Assembly (NCBI GenBank): GCA_004352715.1
Contig: SCFE01000038.1
Coordinates: 1,159,014-1,223,013 of the forward strand
Origin: Hofstenia miamia
Taxonomy: Eukaryota; Xenacoelomorpha; Acoela
Reading direction: 5' to 3'
DNA: 64,000 nucleotides
Part shown: positions 14,401 to 26,095 of the stretch, piece after piece
How positions within the stretch are numbered: position 1 is the stretch's first letter
Layout: every line of letters begins with the position of its first letter
Notes under the pieces: generated by a model
Seen by the model: only the letters and a program-made list of their open reading frames with translations
The model's database searches: none
Told to the model about the DNA's origin: nothing
Program-made: the position numbers and the translations under genes

Positions 14401-17400
14401 ATTTTGAGTTGGCTTGTGCACAATTTCAACCTATTTAAGGTTTTTTTGAATAGGAAGCCTTGTCTATGAGCAGGCCTCTAAGAAACTTAATCACGGTGTG
14501 TGGGAAAATTTTTCCATTTAAAATTCAATTTATTGAAAGGTGTTTGAAGGCATAATTGTGCTTAAAGACAAAACCAGAGAACAACAAGACTGTGTACAAC
14601 CAAAAATTTTGTTTTGTTTAAATTTAGAAATTTTGTATTTTGTTTTAGCCGTTTGTTGATTAATTGTCTTAACCGGGTACTCAAAAAGTTCCTGGAATAC
14701 CCAATTGTGAATTGTTAACCATTTGAATTTCTTATTCGAACTTTAATTCATTCTAGTGCGACGCGAACTACTAATCAGTTCGTATATACAATCACGGCTT
14801 AGGTCATTTATATTTTGTCTATTTCAAAAGCATTGGAGATAATGCTCATTTCTATTTTAAGGCACAGCAGTGCTCACATATATTGTGTAAAAGTGTGACA
14901 CAACTTAATTATCCAAAAGAGGCATGTATGTGGTTAATGGAGTCACCTTGAATTTGTTTGCGCACCTGAGGTGCTCATGACAAGGGTCTCGCGCATCCGG
15001 GAAAAGTGAGAGAATTTCGCTGGGCATATGATATTTTTTCTATTTTAGTTGAAGTTTTCTAAGAGCGCAGTCGGCGCCAAATTATTTCAATCTATTTCTT
15101 TTTCGCTCTTTGTTTGATTTATTACAGTATCCGTACTTGGTCTATATTCCTATTTTTAGCCTATATTTTTAGCTTGCCGATAATTCTATTAACATATTGT
15201 AAAATATGTCAGGCATACATTTTTTAACTTTATATTAACTGATTGAACTATTTGAACTGGTTTCTTTTGACTGTACATTCATAAGTCTCTTTTGTTATTT
15301 TAACAACAATTAATCTATTGAGTTTGGACCGTTAGCTTTATTCTGATTGATTTCTTTTGCTCGAAAGTCACTGTTTGCTTTATACGGATTTGAGCAGGGT
15401 TCTTGCACCAAGCACCACGCTCAACCCGTTGTCAGTGATCGAGATTGGGCTGTCGATTCAATGGAGCAAGCGTGACTAGCCCACTATTCAGATTTAATTC
15501 TCTGATGTAAGTGGGTTCGCTCTGTTCTTAAGAATTAGGCTAGGGTGTGGGGTTTCTTCGGAAACGGCGTGTACATGGGTGTCAGTACATGTCGAGAACG
15601 TTGAAGTCTCATGCCTTATAAGCATTGCCCTTAAGAATACTTGGGTATCCTCAGTTGTTCCACAGATTGGATTCTCCCTATAAGGGCTTGGTGACTTTTT
15701 ATATTAAGCTTCTAATCGAAACCATCTAATTATTTTTCAATCCCCTAAGATGGGCCGTGGAACAATTAGACAACCTTAGGAGTGGCACCCATTCTATCAG
15801 AAATGATTAGGGGCTTCTTCCTTGTTAGAGGCACTGATAATGCTGACCCTTTCTACTGCTGATAGAATGCTCCGTATCTGGCATATCGAGGTGACTTTGC
15901 GTTGCCGTAATGCTGCCAGGTTAGGTTGTCGATGGATATCCTCGTATAGGATTAAAGACCGTCACTTAGTCGAACTTATAACATTTATTTCAAAAATCTC
16001 ATTTGAAGTGAAGGGTTCTTGAGCTTATCAACTGTTTCTGATTTTCTAGTTTGCGAACATCTGTAATTAATATATTCGACATATATCCTCATTGAGAATT
16101 CCTAAAAAGCCATGTTATGGCTATGTAGTCATTTTATAGTATGTCTTCATGTTAGTTTTACAGTAATCGGCTTAGTTTAATTCATTTCTTTCCCTTTCAC
16201 AGTTTTCAACTTTTTGTTTCTAGTATTTAAATTGCTGATTGGAAGCAGTTTGTATTTTTGTCACTGTATTAAATGTATAAGTGTTTACTATCCTTTCAGG
16301 AAAACTTGCGTTGATTGGCAGAGTCTGGAAACGTTTCCTGCATTAATTGATTGAGTCAGATCGAATACCAAAAATGTATATGCTTCACGCGACCTCGTTG
16401 GAAAGCCCAATGTGGGTTATCGAGCTTTAAAGAGCCACATAAATGAGTAAATCAAGCTCTACGATATCAATGACGCAACGAACAACTAATCATGTTGCAT
16501 TCTCATCAATTGTAATTTCAATGCTAATTGACGGATCTACTGGATCGGTATGCTTTTTTTCAGCTATAAGAAGTTTACAAATATTAGGTTGTTTCGAGAT
16601 ATAATTTCAATGTATGTTTAGGAAGTTGTTAATCGGCCAAATTTGGAGAGATCAAGTGCTTTGATTGTAACTGTGTCTTGGTATCAGTTGTACAAATTGT
16701 TACACGTTCAGGTTTTGTTGTGAAGTAAAATGTGGTCAAAGCTGGAATAATGTGGATCCTAAAATTTGTAAAAATCAATTTCTCGTACATCAGCAACATT
16801 GATATATCAGATATCTACATCTTCGGTATGGGATTGCGTTTGGTTTTGAACTATACTTTGCGTCTACGACCACTTCCAGACTGTGTGTCATAGATACCTT
16901 TTGTTCTAAATTTCTGAAATTACTTCTTATTCAGAAATTGTGCAAGTTGACATGAATAGTTCAAATGTTATTTGGTTATTCACGACGAAATTACAGGAAA
17001 ACGGCGTGAAGATAATCCAACTTGTTCCCAAATGTAATATATGGAGCGTACCAAATAGCTTCCAAAAAACCATTTCTGAGCATTACAAAGTCTTGACAGC
17101 AGTGTATTGGCTTTTCAAGGACATGCGAATTATGTCATCGGATTATCTGCAAATTTGCAAATGAATGGCCTCCATGAAGCACACTAGTTCAGCAATGGCG
17201 TTTCACACTGCTGGGGGAAAAACTTGTGAGCTTTGCGTTTGCAAAAAAATTAATTCGTATCAGTAGTCGCCCCTAAGAAGTTGAAGTTGATCTCAGCAAA
17301 TCAATTCAAGAAATTAGAATTCTATGTCACTGGTAATGCGAAGCTATTTGAGAAATGTCCTTTGCATCGAATAAATGAATTCTGCAATAAAATGTGAAGA

Positions 17401-20400
17401 ATGACAGCTAAATTTGTCACATGGAAAATAGCGTTGAAGGAGAGTTTTCTATTAGTGAAAGTATTTCGCTGAATGGCCTGGAAGAAAGATCTGTTATATC
17501 TCAAAGAATTGTACATTCATTCATTTTGAACACTGATAGACCAACTACCCGGGTCTTTGCTGATGCAAACGTGATGCGGGTAGTTGTTTGAAGCAGACAG
17601 ACATATGTGGTGCCTGAAGAAGATCACAATGAAGGAGAACAGTACCTAAGTAGCAAAGAAACTAAGTGGCGGAGAAAAAATGATTGATTCAAAGATAAAA
17701 GAAAAATTGTCCTTGTTGTTAGGATTTGTAAGTATTTTTGATTGTAAAAACAATTTAAATTGACAATATTTGCACTTTGTTTTTTTCGCCTGTAAATTTA
17801 TGTCGTGGATTTTTTAAACTGGTCAGGAAAAGTCAGGGAATTCAAAAATTTGGAAAGGCGCGAGACCCTTGTATTGAGTGTGTCTTGAGGTGCTGAAAAT
17901 TCACTAATTACCATGGCGTTGCATATAGAAAATATCTTAGGATTTGACATGACCAATCTTGCTTCCAGCTCGAGTCTACTTGAAGACAATAAGTATGACT
18001 TGTAGAAAAATATTTCACACATTCCTAGAGAGAGCAAAATATGTATAACAATATGCCCAACTTTTTCCAATTTGGATATCACTATTATAGGTTTTGAGAC
18101 GAGAGGTTAACAGTTCAACAAGCGGTAAACATAGCATGTTTTAATTTGGATGAAGGCTTGGCCAATTACCCATGTTTGCTCCAGTTAAAATATTTGTATT
18201 TAATTTAGAAATTAGTAATTTATGAATTAATCTCCCGTCTAGTGTGTAATAGCTTAAATTAAGTTTACTGTTCAAACTCACATTGCTTATATGAATTAAA
18301 GCAAACTTAAATGGAAATTACCCATGCATAAATATTAGGCTAGGACCTCTCCATGTTATGCCTTGGTTTAGGATTGCAATATTGCGGTGGGTAATAACGG
18401 AAAATATTACACCAAGCGTAAGTTGTTTTAAATCTTTAATCATTGGTTGAGTAGTTAAATTGGGAGCGGGATCAGTACATGTATTTTGCAAATTTAAATC
18501 TGTACTTTACTCGCATTGATCTCAATCAGAAGTTCCAATTAATGCCGCATGAATGGAACGCTGGTTGCGCACTGTCCTTTGTAAACGTTTCATTTGTCTG
18601 GCGATTATATATCGTTTATAAATTTGCTCGCAAGTATTTGTCTACACCGACAGCAGTGGTGCTCCGGAATTTCCGATCGCAAAAGTATTTGGTTGTTATA
18701 TTCTCGTGATAAAGTTTGTCAAAGGTTATTAGCCAACACGCGAAACTCCCTCTAAACTAAAATGATCATAATTTAATTTCAAATATGAATCTCATAGAGC
18801 AAAAATAATAACTATTCGCAAAGAAACTATTCAAACATTAGCTGAAAAGTTAATTAATTACTGCACTCTTCACAGACTACATTCCGATTGCAAATATTAT
18901 GCATACAAATATTATGTATACAGCCATATTTTTATAAGAAGCGCCCATTGGAAATACGAAGCTCAAATAAATATAAACTAAGAACATCTTTGTTAAGAAT
19001 AATCAGTTTCCACTAGAGATGAGTTCACCTGTACTTCAGACTTCACCACACCCGACCTGTTACCAATATCAATTCTGACCTGATTTAAACCTGTTTAGTC
19101 CTGATGTTCATAGTGAAAGGGATTTTATAGAGGCAACGTCATTCTCTTCACAAATTATATTTCCCATATTCTTACTCTGTATTTCAATGCAAACATCAGT
19201 TTTAGGTATTGAGATGTTCTTTGAAAACAGAAAATTGATGTAATTGATTAATTTTTAAAAAATACCTATCACACAACCATACTAACATCTTGATATTATT
19301 TAGGATGTCCTTGATATACATACCAACTGTAATACTACATGTAAACGTAAACTTTTCATTGAGTAAACAGGTTGACCCTATCTTTAGTTAAAAGCCAATC
19401 ATAGATCAGCAAAGCATTTGCAATTGACGTTGCATATTTAGAATACAGTAATTATATACTTTTACTAAGTCTATCGTTTTTGATATTTTATGAGAGCCTG
19501 TAACACATATAACAGTAAAACAAAGTACTGTTAGCAAATCAAACTGAGATAACGAGATGTGTTTCATTTAAGAAATAGAAAATTATATCAAATTGATCAA
19601 ACAATATGAGTGCTGTCAAACCTGAATATGTTTTGTTCTGTACCTGATTTGTGATCCCTCAAAACCTACCTAGCCTGATTATTCCTGATAAATCTGATCG
19701 TGAGCTGACTCAACCCTAGTTTTCAGTAAGTCTCGAATAACGACTTGGCCTTTATAGTCTGCAAATAAATCAATACTGAATATAGCGACTGAAATCAGAA
19801 AAGCACGTTATGCACTGAGTTCCCTTACAGACACAATCGCATGTTTGTGAGCAACTAAAAGATTAAGAAGCAAGGAGCTTCTACACTTTGCGCACAGTAA
19901 TTTTTAAAAAGCAGACTGGTACATAGCTTAGTTTACTATAAAAATTTTATAAACTGGATTCAAGTGTTCTTGTTGATAAATCAAGTGTGTTTTTATATGA
20001 GAATTTATGCTTTCAAATACTATATGTAAGCTTTTAATTTTTTCGGATAGTTGGACTAAAAATTCACTTTGAAAGCAGCACTTATTCATTTATTGCTAAT
20101 TAAAACACCCATTAAGTACGCGTATTTGTGTTTTAAAAACAAATGTCTACTGTAAAGCACATATTTTCTACTGAAAAACGAGAAGTGAATGTTGATAAGG
20201 TTATCACAAAAACAGTATATGCAATTATTTGTGTTTTCAGACAATCTTATTACCTTAAAGTGATTCTGTCTAAGAGCAAAAAAACATTGTTTTAAACGTT
20301 TTTTGGAAATAATATACTTTTTCTAACCCTGATAGCTACTATTAGTAAGCTCATAATGGGATTCAACATAAGCATCATCACGTTATTGCCCAAAATTTAA

Positions 20401-23400
20401 TTTTGTAAATATTGCAGATTTCTCCAATTAATTGGTACATTCCTCAATTAATTAATTTTCGTCTAACCCCAATTGATTCAATATTCATTTTTACTTTGAT
20501 TTTTCTGACACGTACAATTTTTCTTGCTCATGACCAGACTTTTCAAAGAGCCGAGCCGAGCCGAGCTTGAACAGTAATTAATTAATTATTTAAATGTCAC
20601 ACATTAAAAAAAATATTTTTTAATGGAAAACGCAGAATGATTCACTTCACAATTCTTATAGCGGTAGGACCATGAGTCTTCCATTTCTTTGGAATTGCTT
20701 TGGAAGAATGGAGGAAATCCGGGAATTGACTTTGACAAATTTTGTAGAAACATATGACAGACTTCGACCATGCGGATTATCCGTCCGATTTGATTTGTAA
20801 GTGATTCCAAAGAACTAGGTCTTCATATGTCAGAACTGAAGGGATTGAGACCATGTACAACAAATCTATACACCTACAATAATGTACTCGATTTAGTTGT
20901 GATTCTATAAACTCTTTTGCATTAGGTGTTACTATGCTTTGAATGTGCTTATAATATTCAATGGTTAGTTAAGGAGTGTCATATGCTAAAATTGTGAATA
21001 AAAATCATTTAACCAATGTATGATGATTACATTTATTACTTATTTCGTGCCTAAAATATTATAAACACAACATGTGGTTTGTTTAAAGTTTATTAATTTA
21101 TTAAATATCTAATACAACCCATTGAAATCCCCATGCATTGCACAGGCAGTTTCCTAGTTGTTAATAATTTTTCAGTTGTTTTAGCTTTTCGAAATGTAAA
21201 CTCTTTGGTAGCTAGTTCGTCCTCAACAGACTTGACAACAAGCCGAGCCGAAGTTAAGTATTGCATTGGACATAGAACAAGCCCAAAACGAGCCTTCATT
21301 AAACGTAGCAAATTTATTGTTCTACTTCCCATTTTCATGCAAAATTACAACATCTTAGTCACTATAATTTTAACACTATTAATCTGACCCTAGAAATATT
21401 CTTATTGTTTCATTCAATATAAGATTTTTGTGTTCCTTATAGTCTCATTTTAAATGATTATTAAATGACAGGAAGAATTATGCAAGAAAATCCTGAGAGC
21501 ACAAGATTTTTAAAGAACTTAGCGATTTAAAATTCTGTTTGGCAAGCCGAAAATATTCAAAATTTAAACGAGCCGAGCTTAACACTTCGGCTTGATGACA
21601 AGTCTACCCATGTTTAGCTATTTGCTCCAACACATTGCAGCTTTGTTTTTAAAAAGTTTAGCTATTTGCTCCAACACATTGCAGCTTTGTTTTTAAAAAA
21701 GCCAAGGTTTTTTTCTATAAGTGATTTTGAAGTATAAACTACAAGTGTGAAATTGTATTGCAAGTAGATTCAGAAGTGGATATGTAACAATTTTGCAGCC
21801 GCTTTAACTATCCACTAGTAAGATGTACTGTCCTGCCTTGTTTTTGCTAAGTAAACCGATTGCAGTCAATTTCTTGGCCATATGCGCTCCTACAGTAAGC
21901 TGTATAATTGCACGCTTGCTACAACNGCATTGGATATAGAACAAGCCCAAAACGAGCCTTCATTAAACGTAGCAAATTTATTGTTCTACTTCCCATTTTC
22001 ATGCAAAATTACAACATCTTAGTCACTATAATTTTAACACTATTAATCTGACCCTAGAAATATTCTTATTGTTTCATTCAATATAAGATTTTTGTGTTCC
22101 TTATAGTCTCATTTTAAATGATTATTAAATGACAGGAAGAATTATGCAAGAAAATCCTGAGAGCACAAGATTTTTAAAGAACTTAGCGATTTAAAATTCT
22201 GTTTGGCAAGCCGAAAATATTCAAAATTTAAACGAGCCGAGCTTAACACTTCGGCTTGATGACAAGTCTACCCATGTTTAGCTATTTGCTCCAACACATT
22301 GCAGCTTTGTTTTTAAAAAAGCCAAGGTTTTTTTCTATAAGTGATTTTGAAGTATAAACTACAAGTGTGAAATTGTATTGCAAGTAGATTCAGAAGTGGA
22401 TATGTAACAATTTTGCAGCCGCTTTAACTATCCACTAGTAAGATGTACTGTCCTGCCTTGTTTTTGCTAAGTAAACCGATTGCAGTCAATTTCTTGGCCA
22501 TATGCGCTCCTACAGTAAGCTGTATAATTGCACGCTTGCTACAACCATTTAAACACACTTAATCTCGAAAATAATTCTGATTTGTTCTCATAATCTTTAT
22601 TACAAAAACTGCCGCTATCCCGATCCAAACCGCTGTCAAACTTAAGTTTCAGAGAAGATATTCTACTAATGTATAAATATTGTCTCCACTATTTTTTGTG
22701 AATTAGAGATTTCTACATGACAATTAGGTTTAGGATATAGTTTTTCTTAATATTATATTATTTTATTTGGAAAAATTTCCAATGACATGTGAAAATTTTT
22801 TGGTATTAACCACCCTTTTTTTATAATTTAAATTATACTGATACATTATTTAGGTTAGACACATTAAATAATCACATGATACACCCATACAAACAAACTA
22901 ATCGGATTAAAAATATATAAATGTTTCCCATATCTATCGGTTTCTTAACATTTCAAATATATTTTACATTTGAATTTAATGAAGTAACAATTTAGTTCTA
23001 ACTTTTTAATAAGAAATATTTCAAATAGTAAGACCTTTGGAACTTTCTTTTTACATTGTCCTTAATCTCATCATTATTGCTAAATAAAGCCTTTATTTAT
23101 TATTGTAAACCATAAAAAGAAGATTTAGAAGAAGAAACAATTAGTATTTCTGTCTGCACTCTCATTATGCTGTCTTTATATGGGACTCAAACCGTATGTG
23201 AGTTCCTAAGAAATGTCGTTATATTCCGCACAGTATTTGATGCTCTTTCATCATAAAACTTTCTGCTGAAGTAATCAAAAAAGTATGCGTAGCTGCTTGA
23301 GAGTAAACCGAGTCAATTGACTCGTTTGAGATCTTTTTTATTGAAAACTGTATACATTATAAATTATTATGTATATTGTCGGAAACTGCCAATCCAGCAG

Positions 23401-24961
23401 AGAATTCAATAACAGGTGCACAAAATAGGCCGTAAAAGACGTTTATTTAGCTTCAATTTTCCAAATTTTCTTACACTGCCCGGTGATCTCTACAGTGCAC
23501 AATTTTGCCTTGATTGAAATATTCTTCTGTTTACACTAGAGTCTTCTTTCAAAGGGCCGTTCTAGAGTGAAGATTGTTTGAACGATACAAATTTTCTAAA
23601 TTTTATTAATCTTTTAAAATTATAGAATTTCAGAAACCTTTTCTCTTTTTAAGAAGCATTACTACGTTTAATACATTTTTGGTGCAAATCCTGGTATGGA
23701 CAATGACTTTTTGTATTTGAAGTGTCATCTGGTAATTCTCTAGTAACATTCATTTGAAGCCGAAGTTTTTTATTTGCCTTTAGCGTTTATACCCTGTTCG
23801 TTTCCGTTCGCGATTCATGCGAAATTCAGTGCCCTTCCTTACGGATCCTATTGTGTACAAACTTTTGATATTTTATGTACAACGCGTAACCCAAGGGTAA
23901 GAAATAAACGTACAAGGAGTAACTTTGCTTGTATTCCCATAATAATTATTTCTTTAACTTGAAAGTTTGTCTGGTAATATACACACAAATTTTTCACATT
24001 CTTATGAATTTTTTTCTTAATAATGCTTATACATGCATTAGACTTATCATTTGAGTATTTAGATGTTTCTATATACAAATTTACATATTAATTTTTTTAG
24101 ACGATTCTGTTGAAACGAAGTTGCTTTTTTTAAAAATTAGACTCTGAAAGTTTGAAAAGCTTCCTTGAAAGTATATAATTAATGAAATTGAGTGTTTTCG
24201 AAATTTTCTCTCAAAGTGTACGAAGGAGATACTATAAATGTGGGGCTTGTACACAAGGAGTAAACTCTAAATAAAAAAATGTACAAACAGTAAATTATAT
24301 ATATATATTCAATATATTGATAGTTTTGGATATCTTACTTTTTGTATTAAGTTTAGAAAATGTTGTTTTAAGCCATAATGTGTCTTTTAAATATAATTCA
24401 TAGTCTAAATTTGGACTTACTATTAAATTACGTAGCAGCATTGAATTTTAGAAAATTACTGTTGAAATGTTTGATTTTAGCTGACTTCAAGTAGAGTGCG
24501 CTTATAATTTTCATTTTTTAAATCATTTATCTAAGATGAACATTTATATTTGATTTTTAGGCATTGGTGGAAATCGATACATCATTTTCGAAGATCATCA
24601 ATGGCATTGTGAGTGCTTCTTCTGTAAATCTTGCAGTGCTTCATTGGTAGGTGTAAATTTCGTAGCTGAGGGTTACGGAACTGATTTGGAAATTTACTGT
24701 CAGCCATGCGGATTCCAGAAACGTGGTTGGGACTTCTCTTCTTCAGGGCCTCAACCCCAGCAACAGCAAGCTACAACAGTAGTTAAGGAAGAATCGGCCT
24801 CCAGCTTAGTACACCAACAATCTTCGGACGCCTCTGCAGGTTCAAAGAAAAAGACTATCGAAACAAAGAAAACAACTACCACTGAAACCACCAAGAAAAC
24901 GACTACTACAAGCTCCTCCTCTGCTTCAAAAACAGGAAAAGTCACAAGCCGATTTCATTGA
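5112..24961 (+). CDS. FHL: FHL/Limpet-type four-and-a-half LIM protein, five coding exons (5' incomplete)
   Basis: Join 5112-5312, 12761-12935, 13656-13825, 14034-14220, 24561-24961; all introns are GT..AG and the phases (0,1,0,1) stay in frame, giving 377 residues to a TGA stop. The order is an N-terminal half LIM, then LIM1 to LIM4, each with paired CxxC/HxxC zinc ligands. Linkers such as CEECQEII, CTKCNDPF, CSKCSDPI and CFECQQPITGIGG match the FHL family, whose members are LIM-only adaptors of muscle, cytoskeleton and nucleus. Known FHL proteins are about 280 residues; this one adds roughly 85 C-terminal residues of low complexity. Exon borders cut between zinc fingers rather than between LIM domains. 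The first exon listed starts at a clean acceptor (tatatgttgcag), so the true start codon is probably in an upstream exon not identified; an ATG at 5103 lies only three codons before that border, inside the acceptor. Family is secure; which FHL/Limpet orthologue is not. Confidence 0.92.
5834..6084. repeat. Small inverted-repeat element, family A copy 2
   Basis: Decayed relative of 1328-1573: ends CAGCGGCGTACGCA and CTGCGTACGATCTG, and the interior shares tattttttcaatattttgaaaat and the ggtttcgctcc block in the same order. It lies in FHL intron 1. Confidence 0.55.
6838..7260. repeat. Dispersed repeat family C, copy 1
   Basis: Shares with 7630-8110 the ordered blocks ctccatatctaatgttc, gcccatggaggcaacaa and an ending rich in cctattgaggcc. 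The reverse complement of 7150-7210 closely matches 51205-51270 (ctgactttgcgcac, cctcaatgggttt, tatctttgcacata). No coding sequence. Confidence 0.5.
7630..8110. repeat. Dispersed repeat family C, copy 2
   Basis: Divergent copy with ctccatacccaatgttcagg, agcccatggcatcaacaacg and gcctcaatgggac in the same order as copy 1, about 850 bp downstream. Confidence 0.4.
9660..10100. repeat. Degenerate tandem-like segment
   Basis: Three loosely similar stretches of about 150 bp, each with a ccatctccctcc/ccgtctctccaa/acccctccgtg-like block followed by atttt(g)taaa. One contains (GTTT)4. Similarity is weak and was judged by eye. Confidence 0.25.
12761..12935 (+). CDS. FHL: FHL exon b: end of LIM1 and start of LIM2
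   Basis: Starts in phase 0 after tgttttttag and ends in phase 1 before gtaagt. It encodes HWHDVCFKCSDC and CGDCW, finishing LIM1, then CTKCNDPFKAG, opening LIM2. The Gly codon is split with the next exon. Confidence 0.93.
12936..13655 (+). other. FHL intron 2
   Basis: 720 bp, gtaagt to tttttag. Apart from the antisense open frame at 13137-13406 nothing is seen. Intron 3 (13826-14033, 208 bp) is short and plain. Confidence 0.75.
13137..13406 (-). pseudogene. Unrecognised 89-codon open frame in FHL intron 2
   Basis: Less AT-rich than its surroundings, with a coding-like composition (ERLIWQIAKFALEEEPRQGAE). It lies antisense inside intron 2 of the FHL gene. It may be the edge of a transposase relic, but I recognise no domain and no element ends. 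Confidence 0.2.
13656..13825 (+). CDS. FHL: FHL exon c: end of LIM2 and start of LIM3
   Basis: Begins after tttttag with GC, completing the split Gly, then reads TMKLSWNKGEWHKECFQC and CEQCW (LIM2) and CSKCSD (LIM3 start). Ends in phase 0 before gtatgt. Confidence 0.93.
14034..14220 (+). CDS. FHL: FHL exon d: end of LIM3 and start of LIM4
   Basis: Begins after tctagtttag with PIRAGGVTYRLEPYHREC (LIM3), continues through GQRFTLKDDNPICADC, then CFECQQPITG (LIM4 start). The family-conserved ITGIGG at the joint fixes the donor at 14221 (gttggt), which is weaker than the gtatgt/gtaagt donors of the other introns. A better-looking gtagt four bases later would break the frame. Confidence 0.88.
14981..17871. 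mobile_element. Putative hAT-like DNA transposon, decayed
   Basis: A perfect 14-base inverted pair, CAAGGGTCTCGCGC at 14981 and its complement ending at 17871, followed inward on both sides by similar words (gggaaaagtgagagaattt; the other end, inverted, gaattccctgacttttcc). The 2891 bp size suits a full element. The outer 8 bases (gctcatga, tattgagt) do not match, so no target duplication is proven. Inside are a GC-richer stretch (15360-16020) and an open stretch at 16940-17164 that I cannot match to a transposase. Confidence 0.42.
19013..19719. mobile_element. Putative nonautonomous inverted-repeat element
   Basis: Left end ctagagatgagttcacctg and right end (inverted) ctagggttgagtcagctca are imperfect inverted repeats. 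Inside, acctgtt/cctgatt words recur near both ends. No coding capacity. The layout resembles hAT-type MITEs. Confidence 0.4.
20539..21602. repeat. Dispersed GCCGAG-type element, family B copy 2
   Basis: Left end cttttcaaagagccgagccg; right end, read inverted, cttgtcatcaagccgaagtg then ttaagctcggctcg. It aligns with 2036-2549 at both sides but has about 500 bp more in the middle. No intact coding sequence; probably a nonautonomous DNA transposon. Confidence 0.55.
21263..22545. repeat. Near-identical tandem block joined by a single N
   Basis: 21263-21925 and 21927-22545 are the same sequence from gcattgga to cgcttgctacaac. The only large difference is a 44 bp unit (tttagctatttgctccaaca..) present twice in tandem in the first block and once in the second. 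The N at 21926 marks the joint, which points to two alleles placed side by side by the assembler. Confidence 0.85.
24561..24961 (+). CDS. FHL: FHL exon e: rest of LIM4, low-complexity tail and stop
   Basis: After tgatttttag it reads GIGGNRYIIFEDHQWHCECFFC, CKSC and CQPC, completing LIM4, then RGWDF. About 80 residues follow with a Gln run, Ser/Thr/Lys-rich stretches of the KKTTTTETTKK type and a final SRFH before TGA. The tail is compositionally biased and probably disordered. It is the part without counterpart in the short FHL proteins. Confidence 0.92.
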
Positions 24962-25200
24962 CATTCTTACAGGCATGCGCGCGAATGTTTTTATTTGAAA
25001 TTCTACCTGTAGTGCTTTCATTGTTTAGTGTTAATTCAATAATTTTAAATTGCTATTAATGATCAATTGTTCGTTTATTTTATTAAAGCATATCGACTTA
25101 GTTTTCATTTTGGTTTGTTCATTGCTTATACTTTGAAAATGACACGATTTCACTATGAAATTAAAGTTTACAGTATTTGAAAAACCCTCCTGTTGTTTAT
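24962..25200 (+). other. Likely 3' UTR of the FHL gene
   Basis: AT-rich sequence downstream of the stop with two ATTAAA hexamers, at 25082-25087 and 25160-25165, which could serve as polyadenylation signals. The actual cleavage site cannot be told from DNA alone. Confidence 0.45.
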
Positions 25201-26095
25201 TAGCACTTTAATTTATTTTAGTTTGTATTTGTAATTCATAGCTTAAAAATTTCTAGATTTCTTACCTTTTTGCGAATCTAATGTGTACATTAATTCTTCT
25301 TAGTTTAATTTTTATGCAAGTCTGAGTCCGAGGGCGCCATCCGACATATTTTAGGAAGTCAAATTCACTAAGTCTAAGTTAGTAACAGTATATACCCTAA
25401 TTAGATTTTGTAGGCTTATGCTTATGTATATTGTCTTAATTCATACATTAAGACAGATAAATGCGCAAGCAGCAAGGATTGTTGGACCATTGATGCCACA
25501 TTGTTGTTTTGATAGCTAAAATTATTTACATGGTGGTTTAGTACTACTAAGCTTAATTTTTTCATGACATTGAACAATTTTTTCTATTAATATTTTAATT
25601 AAAATTGACTGAGGACATTTTTACACATTTTGACTTAATCATGGAATTTTATACCAAAATCATGATATATTTAGAGACATATTTTTGTTGAAAATTTGAT
25701 TATTTAGAGTTTTTTATGAATTAAAGCATTGAAATCTTGCAAAAATTTATTTAAACATGTTTTAAAAATACAAAAAAGTTCTGTCTTCATTTTTTATAGA
25801 AGAGCAAGCAACATTGCTTTTCATCAATGCAAAGAGATACATTTCATTTTGAATAAAAGAATCCTTTACGACCAGTCCTTTGGTAGGCTAGCGGTTCATA
25901 CCATCACAAGGGAAAATTCCAAATTGGTGATGTTTATTACTAGCCTTCTTGCATTGTGGTGGTGGACCATTTAGTGTTGATCTTTCAATAGTCAACATAG
26001 TTTGTGTATTAAAAAGAGAAGGGGTAACACTGAAACAATATCTGAGTCAACTTCTCCTTATTGGCGTTCCTATCATTGTTTGAATGCAGTTGAAT
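25200..26095. other. No gene seen
   Basis: AT-rich DNA between the FHL 3' end and the piggyBac relic. An 81-codon open stretch at 25729-25974 has no recognisable domain. Confidence 0.4.

Larger units (their letters stand above)
14221..24560 (+). other. FHL intron 4
   Basis: 10340 bp, gttggt to tgatttttag. It carries a putative 2.9 kb hAT-like element (14981-17871), a 0.7 kb inverted-repeat element (19013-19719), repeat family B copy 2 (20539-21602) and a duplicated block joined by one N (21263-22545). The rest, 17.9-19.0 and 22.6-24.5 kb, is AT-rich with nothing I can name. Confidence 0.7.

Noticed and set aside
15360-16022. GC-richer stretch considered as rRNA, tRNA or mitochondrial insert
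   Set aside because: No tRNA cloverleaf, rRNA core word or mitochondrial gene frame could be recognised.
21613-21700. Two tandem 44 bp units, considered as a CRISPR-like or satellite array
   Set aside because: Only two units, no spacers, animal genome, and one allele has a single unit.
23774-24078. Overlapping 60-76 codon frames in FHL intron 4
   Set aside because: No domain, no splice-site context in frame with the gene, and composition like the rest of the intron.
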